From contig NZ_JAFAGT010000035.1 of NCBI RefSeq assembly GCF_019237615.1, forward strand, positions 1 through 53,830: a DNA stretch of 53,830 nucleotides, read 5' to 3'. The DNA comes from Roseateles sp. (GTDB lineage: Bacteria > Pseudomonadota > Gammaproteobacteria > Burkholderiales > Burkholderiaceae_C). Positions 1 through 9,258 of the stretch are shown piece after piece; the stretch's first letter is position 1, and every line of letters starts with the position of its first letter. The translations under genes were made by a program, and so were the position numbers. The notes under the pieces are model-generated. The model was given only the letters and a program-made list of their open reading frames with translations. It was not told the origin of the DNA and searched no databases.

Positions 1-142
1 ACGCAAGGAGCGCATCCAGAGGACCGAAACAGACAGCGCAACGATCAAATCGCGACGGCAATCAAACCAGCTCGCCGAAATGACCTCCGGCGACGATTGC
101 CGGGGGCCTGTCGTTAGCGCAAAACTTCTGCCGCGCGGGCAC

Positions 143-1924
143 CTAGAAGGTTTCCCAGTCGCCCTCGGCCTCGCTCATGGCGGGGGCCATGGGCTTGGGC
201 GCGGGGGCCGGCGTGGCCGCCGCGGACGCCTGGCGCGGCGCGACGGCCAGCCCGGGCTTGGCGTCCGGCTTGGCCATCACCCTGGGAGCCGCCGGCTTGA
301 GCGGCATGACCGGCCGCGGGGCCGGCTTGGGCGTGGTGCGCGGCGCGGCCGGAGCTGCGTGCACAAGGCTGGCGTCGACACGGAAGGCCGCCACGGCCTC
401 CGACAGCTTGGCCGTCTGCAGGCGCATGCTTTCGGCCGCCGCGGCGGTCTGTTCCACCAGCGCCGCGTTCTGCTGCGTGGCCTGGTCGAGCTGGCTGACG
501 GCGGCATTGATCTGCCCCACGCCCTCGGACTGCTCGCGACTGGACACCGTGATCTCGCCGACCAGGTCGGTCACCTTGCGCACCTCGTTGACCATCTGAC
601 CAATGGTCTCGCGCGCGGCCAGCACCTGGGCGCTGCCGCTCTCGACCTTGCCGACGCTGTCGCCGATGAGGCTCTTGATCTCCTTGGCGGCCTCGGCGCT
701 GCGTTGCGCCAGCGCACGCACCTCGCCGGCCACGACGGCGAAGCCGCGACCCTGCTCACCGGCGCGCGCCGCCTCCACCGCGGCGTTCAGCGCGAGGATG
801 TTGGTCTGGAACGCGATGCCATCGATGGTGCCGATGATGTCGCCGATCTTGCGACTGGAAGTCGAGATGGCGTCCATCGTCGCGACGACCTCGCCGACGG
901 CGTTGCCGCCCGCGCCGGCCACCTCGGACGCATGGTTGGCGAGCTGGTCGGCCTGGCGGGCGTTGTCGGCATTCGCCTTGATCTGCGACGCCATCTGCTC
1001 GACGGAGGCCGCGGTCTCCTCCAGGCTGGAGGCCTGGCTCTCGGTGCGCGCGGAGAGGTCTGCGTTGCCCTGGGCGATCTCGGCCGCTGCGACGTTGAGC
1101 TGGTCGCAACCCTGGCGCACGCCGGACACCATGCGCGCCAGGTTCTGCGTCATCTCGTCCAGCATGTTGAGCAGCTGGCCGAGTTCGTCGCGCGAGTTGC
1201 TGCGCAGGCGCTGCGTCAGGTCGCCGCCGGCCACCGCCTGGACGGCCGCCGCGGCGAGCTGCATCGGGCGGGTGATGGAGCGCGTGATGGCCAGCGCCGC
1301 GCCCACGCCAATGCACAGGGCCACGAGCGAGACGATGGCGAAGATCCACAGCACTCGCTGGTAGGTGGCCTCGGCCGACGCCGTCGTGGTGGCGGCAAGC
1401 CTCTCGTTGTAAGCCCACCATTGGTCGACCGACTCGCGCACCGGCGTGAAGGCCGCCTGCGCCATGCCGAAGCTCATCTCCTTGGCCGCCGTGCCCTGCG
1501 TCGGGTCGGATGCGCTGTCGCTGGATGCCTTCAGCACCTTGTCCTGGGCCGCGAGGTAGCCTTTCAGGCCCTCACCGACCTTGTGCAGCAGTGCGCGGTC
1601 CTCGTCGTCCGACACCAGGGGCTCGTAGGCCCTGAGTTGCTTCTTCAGGTCCTCGCGAGTCTGGGCGATGCGCTCGCCCAGCACCTTCTTCTCCCTGTCG
1701 TCATCGGTCAGGATGTGCTGCTGCTCCAGCCTGCGCGCGTCGGAGACGGCGCCGTCGATCTGGTGGATTGTGCGCAGCGACGGCAGGATATTGTTGGGGT
1801 AGTACTCGGCGTAATAGTTGATCGACTTCACCAGCATCGCCCCGACCCCCGCCATCACCAGCATGAGCGCCAGCAACACGAAAAATGCAAGGCCAAGCCG
1901 CGCCCCAACGCGCAGGTTCTTCAC
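143..1924 (-). CDS. Methyl-accepting chemotaxis protein (4-helix-bundle sensor, HAMP, CheR/CheB tether)
   Basis: Transmembrane chemoreceptor of about 593 aa that would signal to CheA/CheW. It has an N-terminal membrane segment (about residues 10-31), a helical periplasmic part, a second membrane segment (VLWIFAIVSLVALCIGVG), a HAMP linker, and a signalling domain with the conserved hairpin tip (AFQTNILALNAAVEAARAGE). A Pro/Ala-rich linker follows and the protein ends in DWETF, which matches the C-terminal pentapeptide that tethers CheR and CheB. The GTG at 1924 (giving a KNLRVGARL start) is preferred; an in-frame GTG at 1933 is the alternative. The ligand cannot be read from the sequence. Confidence 0.93.
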   Translation of the reverse strand: MKNLRVGARLGLAFFVLLALMLVMAGVGAMLVKSINYYAEYYPNNILPSLRTIHQIDGAVSDARRLEQQHILTDDDREKKVLGERIAQTREDLKKQLRAYEPLVSDDEDRALLHKVGEGLKGYLAAQDKVLKASSDSASDPTQGTAAKEMSFGMAQAAFTPVRESVDQWWAYNERLAATTTASAEATYQRVLWIFAIVSLVALCIGVGAALAITRSITRPMQLAAAAVQAVAGGDLTQRLRSNSRDELGQLLNMLDEMTQNLARMVSGVRQGCDQLNVAAAEIAQGNADLSARTESQASSLEETAASVEQMASQIKANADNARQADQLANHASEVAGAGGNAVGEVVATMDAISTSSRKIGDIIGTIDGIAFQTNILALNAAVEAARAGEQGRGFAVVAGEVRALAQRSAEAAKEIKSLIGDSVGKVESGSAQVLAARETIGQMVNEVRKVTDLVGEITVSSREQSEGVGQINAAVSQLDQATQQNAALVEQTAAAAESMRLQTAKLSEAVAAFRVDASLVHAAPAAPRTTPKPAPRPVMPLKPAAPRVMAKPDAKPGLAVAPRQASAAATPAPAPKPMAPAMSEAEGDWETF

Positions 1925-2019
1925 GACATCCACAACGATCTTTCTTTGTCTTCGACTCGAAGAACTGTGCCTTGTTCGCCCCGGGCGGGCAACGCGCGGG
2001 GCGTGCAGACTGCACGAAG

Positions 2020-2322
2020 TCAGGCTTCTGGTGCGTCGGACTCGCCGAGGAGCAACGCCAGCAGCACGGCCGTACCTATGGGCATGAAGATCACCACGGC
2101 GATGAACCAGGGCCAGAAGGCGCGCCCCGTGCGCCGCACCAGCTGCATCATGAAGACGCAATGCATGGAGCCGGCCACGATAAGGCCCAGGCCCGAGATC
2201 GCGAGCAGGCTGGCCGGCGGCTCGCCGTCCTGCGCGCCGCTGATGAGCTGCCACAGGCAGAAGCCCGCGATGACCAGCGTGATCAGCGCGTATTCGACGC
2301 CACTCTTGATATCTGCTTTCAT
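2020..2322 (-). CDS. Small three-TM membrane protein of unknown function
   Basis: A 100-aa protein with three hydrophobic stretches (ALITLVIAGFCLWQLI, LLAISGLGLIVAGSMHCVFM, WPWFIAVVIFMPIGTAVLLALLL) and short polar connections. I do not recognise the family. It starts 3 bp after the mutY stop, so it is probably the last gene of the mutM-mutY transcript, though nothing in it suggests a repair role. The C-terminus is acidic (GESDAPEA). Confidence 0.75.
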   Translation of the reverse strand: MKADIKSGVEYALITLVIAGFCLWQLISGAQDGEPPASLLAISGLGLIVAGSMHCVFMMQLVRRTGRAFWPWFIAVVIFMPIGTAVLLALLLGESDAPEA

Positions 2323-2325
2323 GGC

Positions 2326-3342
2326 TCAGCTTTCGTCGATCAGCTTTTTCAGCGGTGCGGGCAGCGCGTATCTGGCGAGTTGCTCGCGGGCCACCCAGGT
2401 GCCCGGCAGTTGCTCCTCGGCCACTTCGGCCCGCACCGTGTGCAACACCCAGTCGAAGTGGGTCAGCGCATGCTCGATGCGCGGCAAAGTCTCCAAGTCG
2501 ACATCGGGCAGCGCTGCGCGCGCGCCGGCCTCGTCGTCGAACATGGGCAGCGTCCAGAGGCCCGCCCAGACACCGGTCGCCGGCCGCTGCCGCAGCAGCA
2601 CCCGCCCCTCTGCCGACTCCAGCCACAACCACCAGTTCTCGCGCCGGCCGCGCTTGAGCTTGCGGGTCTTGACGGGGTAGCGCGTCGGGTCGCCCTCCTG
2701 CTGGCCGCGGCACAGCGGCTGCACGGGGCAGAGCAGGCAGTCGGGCGAGCGCGCGGTGCAGACGGTCGCGCCCAGGTCCATCAGGCCCTGGGTGTAGCGG
2801 TCGACGTCGCGCTCGGGCAGCAGCTCGGTGGCGCGGTCCCACAACCGCTTCTCGGCGGCGCTGCTGGCCAGATCGCCATCGAAGGCGAGCACCCGACCCA
2901 GCACGCGCTTGACGTTGCCATCAAGGATGGCGACTCGCTCGCCGAAGCAGAAAGCTGCGATGGCGGCCGCCGTCGAGCGGCCTATGCCCGGCAGCGTCTG
3001 CAGCGCGGCCGCCGTGGAAGGGAACTCACCGCCATGCAGCTCGGCCACGGCCCTGGCGCAGGCATGCAGGTTGCGCGCGCGGCTGTAGTAACCCAGGCCC
3101 GCCCACATCGCGAGCACCTCGTCCAGCGTCGCCGCGGCCAGGTCGATGACCCTGGGCCAGCGCGCCAGAAAGCGCTCGTAATAGCCCAGCACCGTCACAA
3201 CCTGCGTCTGCTGCAGCATGATTTCCGACAGCCAGACGCGATAGGGGTCGCGCGTGTTCTGCCAGGGCAGCGTATGGCGGCCATGGCGGCGTTGCCAGGC
3301 AACGACGGTCTTGCCGAAGTCCTCTATCAACGCTTCTGGCAT
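2326..3342 (-). CDS. mutY: Adenine DNA glycosylase MutY
   Basis: Removes adenine mispaired with 8-oxoguanine; 338 aa, normal for the family. The sequence shows the catalytic-Glu region ([11 protein letters not shown]), the helix-hairpin-helix ([15 protein letters not shown]) followed by the catalytic-Asp region ([13 protein letters not shown]), and the four-Cys [4Fe-4S] loop ([17 protein letters not shown]). A C-terminal NUDIX-like domain (residues about 230-338) fits 8-oxoG recognition. The start overlaps the end of mutM by 16 bp, so the two oxidised-guanine repair enzymes are translated from one message. Confidence 0.97.
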   Translation of the reverse strand: MPEALIEDFGKTVVAWQRRHGRHTLPWQNTRDPYRVWLSEIMLQQTQVVTVLGYYERFLARWPRVIDLAAATLDEVLAMWAGLGYYSRARNLHACARAVAELHGGEFPSTAAALQTLPGIGRSTAAAIAAFCFGERVAILDGNVKRVLGRVLAFDGDLASSAAEKRLWDRATELLPERDVDRYTQGLMDLGATVCTARSPDCLLCPVQPLCRGQQEGDPTRYPVKTRKLKRGRRENWWLWLESAEGRVLLRQRPATGVWAGLWTLPMFDDEAGARAALPDVDLETLPRIEHALTHFDWVLHTVRAEVAEEQLPGTWVAREQLARYALPAPLKKLIDES

Positions 3343-4145
3343 GACGGGCAGAAGAAGGTGGAGCGCTGGCCCTGCACGATGCGCCGGATGGCCGTGCCGC
3401 AGCGCCGACAGGACTCGCCCTCGCGGCCATAGACCTGGGCCTGCATCTGGAAGCTGCCAGCCACGCCGTGGGCGTCACGGAAGTCGCGCAGCGTCGTGCC
3501 GCCGGCTTCCAGCGCCTGGCCCAGCACGGTGCGCACGGCGGTAGCAAGCTTGTCGGCGCGCGGCCGGCTGAGCCTCGCCGCGGGCAAGCGCGGGTCTATG
3601 CCGGCCATGAACAGCGCCTCGCAGGCGTAGATGTTGCCTGCGCCGACGACGATATCGCCCGCCAGCAGGGCCTGCTTGATCGCGACGCGCCGGCCGCTCA
3701 GCGCCGCGTGCAGATGCAGGCCATCGAAGCGCTCGTCGAAGGGCTCCAGGCCCAGGCCGCCAAGCAGCGTCGCCACAGGCTCAGCCTCCAGCGCACTGGC
3801 CCAGACGACGGCGCCGAAGCGGCGCGGGTCGGTCAGCCGCAGCAGGCCGCGATCAGTGTGCAGATCGAAGTGGTCATGCGCGCCCGGCGCGGGCGTCGCG
3901 TCGAGGAAGGCCAACGACCCCGACATGCCAAGGTGCAGCAGCAACCCGCCTCGGCCTTCCAGCGGAAGCCACAAATATTTACCCCGCCTTTGCACGCTGC
4001 CGACGCGGCTGCCCAGCAGGGTTTCGGGGTCCACGCCGATGGGCCAGCGCAGCGGTTTTCCCAGGCGCAGGCCGGTCACCCGGGCCCCCTGGATGGCGGC
4101 GGCAAAGCTGCGGCGCGTGACTTCGACTTCGGGCAACTCGGGCAT
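3327..4145 (-). CDS. mutM: Formamidopyrimidine-DNA glycosylase MutM (Fpg)
   Basis: Bifunctional glycosylase/AP lyase that excises 8-oxoguanine and formamidopyrimidines; 272 aa. The mature N-terminus PELPEVEV supplies the catalytic Pro and Glu. The C-terminal zinc finger is intact (CRRCG ... CPSCQKR). The start is fixed by the PELPEVE motif. The gene diverges from the TPR gene at 4188 with only 42 bp between starts, so their promoters must be very close or overlapping. First gene of a mutM-mutY-membrane protein unit. Confidence 0.97.
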   Translation of the reverse strand: MPELPEVEVTRRSFAAAIQGARVTGLRLGKPLRWPIGVDPETLLGSRVGSVQRRGKYLWLPLEGRGGLLLHLGMSGSLAFLDATPAPGAHDHFDLHTDRGLLRLTDPRRFGAVVWASALEAEPVATLLGGLGLEPFDERFDGLHLHAALSGRRVAIKQALLAGDIVVGAGNIYACEALFMAGIDPRLPAARLSRPRADKLATAVRTVLGQALEAGGTTLRDFRDAHGVAGSFQMQAQVYGREGESCRRCGTAIRRIVQGQRSTFFCPSCQKR

Positions 4146-4187
4146 GGGAGCGAAATCATAATCAGGCCGTTGTTTGCCGGAGTCCGA

Positions 4188-5948
4188 ATGCCCCTGCCTT
4201 TTCGCCGAGTGATGATTGCCGCCGCCTTGCTGGCCGCGCTGCAAGCCCATGCCCAGGATGCTGCCGCACCCGCTGCACCCGCTGCACCCGCTGCACCCGC
4301 GGAGGCGCCGACGAACTCGGCGATGGACGCGCCGCTGTTCTACCAGCTGCTGATCGGCGAGATCGAGTTGCAGAACGGCCAGGCGGGCGTCGCCTTCCAG
4401 GTGCTGCTGGACGCCGCGCGGCGCACCGCCGACGAGGAGTTGTTCAAGCGCGTCGTCAACATCGCCATCCAGGCCCGCGCGGGCGACCAGGCGCTGATGG
4501 CCGCGCGCAGCTGGGCCGAGACCGTGCCGACGTCGGTCGACGCGCTGCAGAGCACCGTGCAGTTGCTGGCGTTGATGAACAAGCCCGCCGAGGTGCCGCA
4601 GCCACTGTCCACGCTGCTGCGCATCGCGCCTACGCCGCAACGCCCTGGCCTCATCCTGGCCCTGCCGCGCCTGTTCCAGCGCGCACCCGACCCCAAGGCC
4701 GTACTCGCCGCCCTCGGGCCGGTGCTGCGCGCGCAGGGCGGCCCGCTCAGGCCCGCCGCCCTCTACACCGAGGCCCGCCTGTCCATCAACGCCGGCGAGA
4801 ACGCCCGCGCGCTGGCGCTGACGCGCGAGCTCAGCCAGGCCATGCCGGACGGCGACGACGCGATGCAGCTGGCCGTCGACCTCATGCCCGCCGAACCACA
4901 GGCCGAAGGGCTCATCACCGAGCGCCTGCAACGCAAGCCCGACCAGCACGCGCTGCGCCAGGCCTATGGCCGGGCGCTGATCCAGGCCCAGCGCCCGGCC
5001 GACGCCGCACGCGAGTTCCGGCTGCTGACCGTGGCCACGCCCGACAACCCCGCCCCCTGGCTGGCGCTGGGCGCGCTTGAGCTGGAACTCCAGCACGCCG
5101 CCGCCGCCGAGGACGCGCTGCACGAGGGCCTGAAACGCCTGGACACGCCGGCCGCCGGCACCGATGCCGAGATCAAGGCCCGCGCCGACGGGCGCCGGCA
5201 GGCCTGGCTGATGCTGTCCCAGGCGGCCGAGCAGCGCGGCGACCTCAAGGCCGCCGAGACCGCGCTGCAGAAGGTCGACAACAACGGCCTGGATGTTCGC
5301 TACCGCCGCGCCAGCCTGCTGGCCCGCCAGGGCAAGCAGGCCGAGGCCCGCAAGCTGCTGCAGCCGGCCGCCGACGCCAGCGATGCCGACGCCCGCGCCG
5401 CACTGCTGGCCGAGTCGCAGCTGATGCGCGAGCAGCGCGACTACGCCGCAGCGCTCAAGGTGCTGAAGACCGCGACGGCCCGCTTCGGCAACGATGCCGA
5501 CCTGCTCTACGAACAGGCCATGATGACCGAGAAGGTCGGCAAGTTCGACGAGATGGAGACACTGCTGCGCAAGGTCATAGAGATCAAGCCCGACTACCAC
5601 CACGCCTACAACGCGTTGGGCTATTCGCTGGCCGAGCGCAACCAGCGCCTGCCTGAGGCCAAGCAGCTCATCGAGCAAGCGCTCAAGCTGTCGCCGGGCG
5701 AGCCCTTCATCGTCGACAGCCTGGGCTGGGTCGAGTTCCGCCTCGGCAATTTCGCCGAGGCCGTCAAGCTGCTGCGCCAGGCGCATGCCGGCCGACCCGA
5801 CGCCGAGATCGCCGCCCACCTGGGCGAGGCGTTGTGGGCCAGCGGCGCGCATGACGAAGCCCGGCGAGTGTTCGCCGATGCTGCGCGGCGCGACCCCGGC
5901 AACGAGGCGTTGCGCGAGACGCTCGAGCGGCTGAAGGTCAAGCCGTGA
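4188..5948 (+). CDS. Secreted tetratricopeptide-repeat protein
   Basis: A 586-aa protein with a signal peptide ([18 protein letters not shown]) and then TPR units throughout, clearest at the C-terminus ([11 protein letters not shown] ... [18 protein letters not shown] ... [15 protein letters not shown]). TPR proteins act as protein-interaction scaffolds, and this one would be periplasmic. The ATG at 4188 gives the signal peptide; in-frame sequence further upstream is antisense to mutM and is not used. Just after the signal peptide lies an Ala-Pro tract encoded by a 9-bp tandem repeat. The stop overlaps the lolB start by 4 bp. A TPR gene upstream of lolB-ispE is common in Burkholderiales. Confidence 0.9.
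   Translation: MPLPFRRVMIAAALLAALQAHAQDAAAPAAPAAPAAPAEAPTNSAMDAPLFYQLLIGEIELQNGQAGVAFQVLLDAARRTADEELFKRVVNIAIQARAGDQALMAARSWAETVPTSVDALQSTVQLLALMNKPAEVPQPLSTLLRIAPTPQRPGLILALPRLFQRAPDPKAVLAALGPVLRAQGGPLRPAALYTEARLSINAGENARALALTRELSQAMPDGDDAMQLAVDLMPAEPQAEGLITERLQRKPDQHALRQAYGRALIQAQRPADAAREFRLLTVATPDNPAPWLALGALELELQHAAAAEDALHEGLKRLDTPAAGTDAEIKARADGRRQAWLMLSQAAEQRGDLKAAETALQKVDNNGLDVRYRRASLLARQGKQAEARKLLQPAADASDADARAALLAESQLMREQRDYAAALKVLKTATARFGNDADLLYEQAMMTEKVGKFDEMETLLRKVIEIKPDYHHAYNALGYSLAERNQRLPEAKQLIEQALKLSPGEPFIVDSLGWVEFRLGNFAEAVKLLRQAHAGRPDAEIAAHLGEALWASGAHDEARRVFADAARRDPGNEALRETLERLKVKP
4266..4301 (+). repeat. 9-bp tandem repeat, four units, inside the TPR gene
   Basis: The unit GCACCCGCT occurs at 4266, 4275 and 4284, and a fourth copy at 4293 differs only in its last base. 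It encodes an Ala-Ala-Pro run directly after the signal peptide. The unit length is a multiple of three, so slippage would change linker length without breaking the frame. Confidence 0.9.
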
Positions 5949-6469
5949 GGTTGGCGTTCGCCTGCCTCGCGCTGGCAGTCGCCGGCTGCGCGCAACTGCC
6001 CCAGGTCACGCCGGCCGGCCATGAGGCCCGGCTCAGCGGCCGCATCAGCGTCACCGTGGCCGGCGACCAGCACAACCGCGGCACTGGCGGTGCGGCCAGC
6101 TTCGAGCTGTTCGGCAGCCCCGAGGCCGGCCGGCTGGAGCTGACCTCGCCGCTGGGCTCGTTGATGGCGCGCGCAGACTGGCGGCCGGGCCTGGTCACGC
6201 TGCAGACGCCGGGCGACGAGCGTCGCTTCGAGGACCTGGACGCGCTGACCCGCGAGCTGCTTGGCGAGGCCGTGCCCGTGGCCGCGCTGTTCGACTGGCT
6301 GAAGGCCCGCCCCTGGCCCGCCGCGCCGCATCAGAAGACCACCAACGGCTTCGAGCAACTGGGCTGGCGCATCGAGCCGCGGCTGCCCGCCCTCGTCGCC
6401 ACGCGCCTGACCGAGCCCGTCGTCACACTGCGCGCCAAACTGGACGGAAGCGATGAAGGCACTCCATGA
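5945..6469 (+). CDS. lolB: Outer-membrane lipoprotein LolB
   Basis: Final receptor of the Lol pathway, which accepts lipoproteins from LolA and inserts them into the outer membrane. 174 aa with a lipobox signal peptide (LALAVAGC), then the family-typical opening RLSGRISV and a beta-rich body ([20 protein letters not shown]). GTG start overlapping the TPR stop (GTGA), and a 17-bp overlap with ispE. The position TPR-lolB-ispE is the standard betaproteobacterial arrangement and supports the call. Confidence 0.9.
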   Translation: MRLAFACLALAVAGCAQLPQVTPAGHEARLSGRISVTVAGDQHNRGTGGAASFELFGSPEAGRLELTSPLGSLMARADWRPGLVTLQTPGDERRFEDLDALTRELLGEAVPVAALFDWLKARPWPAAPHQKTTNGFEQLGWRIEPRLPALVATRLTEPVVTLRAKLDGSDEGTP

Positions 6470-7358
6470 TCTGGCCGCTCCGGCCAAGCTCAACCTCTTC
6501 CTGCATGTCGTCGGCAAGCGGCCGGACGGCTACCACCTCTTGCAATCGCTGTTCGTGCTGGTCGACTGGGCGGACACGCTGCATGTCGAGCGCCGTGCCG
6601 ACGGGCAGCTGAGCCGCCACGATGTGCTGGGAGGCGATCTGCCGGCGGACGACCTCTGCCTGCGCGCCGCCCGCCTGCTGCAGGCTGAGACGGGCTGCAC
6701 GCTGGGCGCCGACATCCACTTGGAGAAGCGCCTGCCCGCCGGCGCCGGCATGGGCGGCGGCTCGTCCGATGCGGCAACGACGCTGCTCGCGCTCAACCGG
6801 CTCTGGGGCTGCGGCCTGTCGTTGCAGCGACTGCTGGCGCTGGGCCTGAAGCTTGGTGCGGACGTGCCCTTTTTCCTCGGCGGCAGGCCGGCCCTGGTCG
6901 AGGGCATAGGCGAGATACTGCACCCGCTGACTCTGCCGGAACAGCGCTTCGCGGTGCTCAAGGGACCGTCCGGCTTGTCCACCCAAGAGATCTTTTCGAG
7001 CAAACTCTTGGCAAGGTCCGAAAACTTGGCTATAGTCACGGGCTTTCCCGCCTCAGCAGGAACTGCAGAAAGACTCATCGCAGGCTTTGGTCAGAATGAC
7101 CTCCAGCCAGCAGCCGAGTCGATCAGCAGCGAAGTGCGAGACGCGTTGACTCTGTTGTCGAAGACCTTCGGCAACGCCCGGATGACGGGCTCAGGAGCCG
7201 CCGTGTTTTCCGTACTGGCCGGGGATGGAAAAGATGGCAAGGACGACCAGTTCATGGCGACACTGCTTCAAGGGCTTCCGAATGGAGGTCCTGGAGCGTG
7301 GACGGGTCGGATCTGCCGCAGTCTGGCTCAACACCCGCTCGCGGGCTGGGCTGACTGA
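6453..7358 (+). CDS. ispE: 4-diphosphocytidyl-2-C-methyl-D-erythritol kinase IspE
   Basis: GHMP-family kinase of the MEP isoprenoid pathway; phosphorylates the 2-hydroxyl of CDP-methylerythritol. 301 aa. N-terminal AKLNLFLHVVGKRPDGYH, the glycine-rich ATP loop (PAGAGMGGGSSDAATT, about residues 92-107) and the C-terminal MTGSGAAVF are all present. Codon use becomes visibly less GC-rich from about 6975 to the end, where a promoter-like sequence lies inside the gene. It is followed by tRNA-Gln and prs, as in related bacteria. Confidence 0.96.
   Translation: MKALHDLAAPAKLNLFLHVVGKRPDGYHLLQSLFVLVDWADTLHVERRADGQLSRHDVLGGDLPADDLCLRAARLLQAETGCTLGADIHLEKRLPAGAGMGGGSSDAATTLLALNRLWGCGLSLQRLLALGLKLGADVPFFLGGRPALVEGIGEILHPLTLPEQRFAVLKGPSGLSTQEIFSSKLLARSENLAIVTGFPASAGTAERLIAGFGQNDLQPAAESISSEVRDALTLLSKTFGNARMTGSGAAVFSVLAGDGKDGKDDQFMATLLQGLPNGGPGAWTGRICRSLAQHPLAGWAD
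7008..7036 (+). promoter_or_regulatory. Sigma-70-type promoter inside ispE, for tRNA-Gln/prs
   Basis: TTGGCA (7008-7013) and TATAGT (7031-7036) are separated by exactly 17 bp; each differs from consensus at one position. Such a match is rare in this GC-rich sequence and lies in the unusually AT-rich 3' part of ispE, about 360 bp before the tRNA. It would supply transcription to tRNA-Gln and prs independent of lolB-ispE. Transcription from it is not shown. Confidence 0.55.
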
Positions 7359-7398
7359 AGAAGTTTCAAGGGTTCGGCCGCTCGGCCGGGTCCTGTGT

Positions 7399-7475
7399 AG
7401 GGGAGTCGCCAAGTTGGTCAAGGCATCGGATTTTGATTCCGACATGCGAGGGTTCGAGTCCTTCCTCCCCTGCCA
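7399..7475 (+). tRNA. tRNA-Gln (anticodon TTG)
   Basis: 77 nt including encoded CCA. The acceptor stem AGGGGAG (7399-7405) pairs with CTCCCCT (7465-7471). The D stem is GCC/GGC, the anticodon stem TCGGA/TCCGA encloses loop TTTTGAT with anticodon TTG, and the T arm carries TTCGAGT. It sits between ispE and prs, a conserved position in betaproteobacteria. Confidence 0.97.
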
Positions 7476-7537
7476 GATTTCTGTACTTCGCTGAACCGGC
7501 TGCGCATTCAGCGGGCCACTGACATCAGAGGCTCCCA

Positions 7538-8500
7538 GTGCTGCTCAATACGGTTCTCTTCACCGGCAACGCGAATCCGGTTCTCTCCCAGGAAATTGCC
7601 ACCCATCTCGGCCTCGAGCTGGGCAAGGCCGTCGTCGGCCGTTTCTCCGACGGCGAGGTCACCGTCGAGATCCAGCAGAACGTTCGCGCCCGCGACGTGT
7701 TCGTCGTTCAGCCCACATGCGCGCCGACGAACGAGAACCTGATGGAGCTGCTGATCATGGTGGACGCGCTCAAGCGCGCCAGCGCCCGCCGCATCACCGC
7801 CGTGATTCCCTACTTCGGCTATGCCCGCCAGGACCGCCGCCCGCGTTCGACGCGCGTGCCGATCTCGGCCAAGGTGGTCGCCAACCTGCTGGAGACCGTC
7901 GGCGTCGAGCGCGTGCTGACCATGGACCTGCACGCCGACCAGATCCAGGGCTTCTTCGACATCCCGGTCGACAACATCTACGCGTCGCCGGTGCTGCTGT
8001 CGGACCTGAAGGCCCGCAACTACAGCGACCTGGTCGTCGTCAGCCCCGATGTCGGCGGCGTCGTGCGCGCTCGCGCGCTGGCCAAGCAGCTGGGCTGCGA
8101 CCTGGCCATCATCGACAAGCGCCGCCCGGCCGCAAACGTCTCCGAGGTGATGCATGTCATCGGCGAGATCGACGGTCGCAACTGCGTCATCATGGACGAC
8201 ATGATCGACACCGCCGGCACGCTGGTGAAGGCGGCCGAGGTGCTGAAGGCCCGCGGCGCCAAGAGCGTGTTCGCCTACTGCACCCACCCCATCCTGTCGG
8301 GCCCGGCCATCGAGCGCATCGCCGGATCGGCGCTGGACGAGGTCGTCCTCACCAACACCATCCCGCTGACCGACGCGGCCAAGGCCTGCAAGAAGATCCG
8401 CCAGCTGTCGGTGGCCTTCCTGTTCGCCGAGACCATCCGCCGCATCTCCGATGGCGAGTCGGTCACCTCCCTCTTCTCGGAACAGAACAACAACTTCTGA
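7538..8500 (+). CDS. prs: Ribose-phosphate pyrophosphokinase (PRPP synthase)
   Basis: Makes PRPP from ribose-5-phosphate and ATP, feeding purine, pyrimidine, histidine and NAD synthesis; the his operon lies elsewhere in this window. 320 aa. It has [14 protein letters not shown] at the N-terminus, SDGEV, the [10 protein letters not shown] flexible ATP loop, the metal-binding [11 protein letters not shown] and the PRPP-binding DDMIDTAGT. The GTG at 7538 is chosen because it gives the family N-terminus and follows a weak GAGG. Cytosolic. Preceded by tRNA-Gln, followed after a hairpin by rplY. Confidence 0.97.
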   Translation: MLLNTVLFTGNANPVLSQEIATHLGLELGKAVVGRFSDGEVTVEIQQNVRARDVFVVQPTCAPTNENLMELLIMVDALKRASARRITAVIPYFGYARQDRRPRSTRVPISAKVVANLLETVGVERVLTMDLHADQIQGFFDIPVDNIYASPVLLSDLKARNYSDLVVVSPDVGGVVRARALAKQLGCDLAIIDKRRPAANVSEVMHVIGEIDGRNCVIMDDMIDTAGTLVKAAEVLKARGAKSVFAYCTHPILSGPAIERIAGSALDEVVLTNTIPLTDAAKACKKIRQLSVAFLFAETIRRISDGESVTSLFSEQNNNF

Positions 8501-8513
8501 TCCGGGTTTCGTC

Positions 8514-8536
8514 GCGGCCTTTGAACGGCCGCTTTT
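8514..8536 (+). terminator. Hairpin with T-run between prs and rplY (terminator or attenuator)
   Basis: GCGGCC (8514-8519) pairs with GGCCGC (8527-8532) across a 7-nt loop and is followed by TTTT. The 6-bp stem and short T-run suggest partial termination, which would separate prs from rplY expression. Confidence 0.55.
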
Positions 8537-8584
8537 CAACACGGTGCCTGGTCGCGGGCGCCGTTTCTCTTTTGGAGATAAACC

Positions 8585-9208
8585 ATGAAGTTCGTCGCTT
8601 TTGAGCGCAAGCTGCAGGGGACCGGAGCGAGCCGCCGCCTGCGTATCGCCGGCAAGGTGCCCGGCATTGTTTTCGGCGCCGGTGAGCCCACGATGATCGA
8701 GCTCGATCACAACGCGCTCTTCCACGCCCTCAAGAAGGAAGCCTTCCACAGCTCGCTGCTGGACATGGAGCTGAACGGCGCCACGACGCAAGTGCTGCTG
8801 CGTGACTTCCAGATGCACCCCTACAAGCCGCAAGTCCTGCACTGCGACTTCCAGCGCGTGGACGGCACGACCAAGATCACGAAGAAGGTGCCCCTGCACT
8901 TCATCGGCGAAGACGCCTCGCCGGCCGTCAAGACCGACCACTGCACGGTCAACCACGTCGTCACCGAGCTGCTGATCACCTGCCTGGCCCAGCAACTGCC
9001 TGAGTTCATCGAGATCGACCTGTCGGGCCTGACCAAGGGTCACTCGCTGCACGTCAACGACATCAAGCTGCCTGCCGGCGTCAAGGTCGTCACCCACGGC
9101 AAGCCCAACCCCGTCATCGCGACGCCGGTCGAGCCCAAGGTCGAGGAAATCGTCGTGGCCGCCGCTCCGGCTGCCGACGACAAGAAGGGCAAGAAAGGCA
9201 AGAAGTAA
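8585..9208 (+). CDS. rplY: 50S ribosomal protein L25, long (CTC) form
   Basis: Binds 5S rRNA in the large subunit. 207 aa: an N-terminal L25 domain ([30 protein letters not shown]) and a C-terminal CTC/TL5 beta domain ([15 protein letters not shown] ... [12 protein letters not shown]), ending in a Lys-rich tail. A good Shine-Dalgarno (TGGAGA) precedes the ATG. It is normally followed by pth; here the efflux operon on the other strand intervenes. Confidence 0.96.
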   Translation: MKFVAFERKLQGTGASRRLRIAGKVPGIVFGAGEPTMIELDHNALFHALKKEAFHSSLLDMELNGATTQVLLRDFQMHPYKPQVLHCDFQRVDGTTKITKKVPLHFIGEDASPAVKTDHCTVNHVVTELLITCLAQQLPEFIEIDLSGLTKGHSLHVNDIKLPAGVKVVTHGKPNPVIATPVEPKVEEIVVAAAPAADDKKGKKGKK

Positions 9209-9236
9209 TTCTTCTCGCCGGCCTCAAGCCAAGACA

Positions 9237-9258
9237 AGGGCTCCGCAAGGGGCCCTTT
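9237..9258 (+). terminator. Rho-independent terminator after rplY
   Basis: An 8-bp stem AGGGCTCC / GGGGCCCT (one G-T pair) closes a GCAA tetraloop and is followed by TTTT. It ends directly against the stop codon of the convergent efflux gene at 9259. Confidence 0.88.

Noticed and set aside
1-142. Gene fragment at the left edge
   Set aside because: No convincing frame or motif; appears to be the 3' non-coding region after the chemoreceptor stop, without a clear terminator.
80-2680. Long open frame on the plus strand over the chemoreceptor and mutY
   Set aside because: Arg/Gly/His-rich translation with no family features; it is antisense to two well-supported genes, a usual effect of high GC.
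4266-4301. CRISPR-like repeats
   Set aside because: Contiguous 9-bp units without spacers inside a coding frame.
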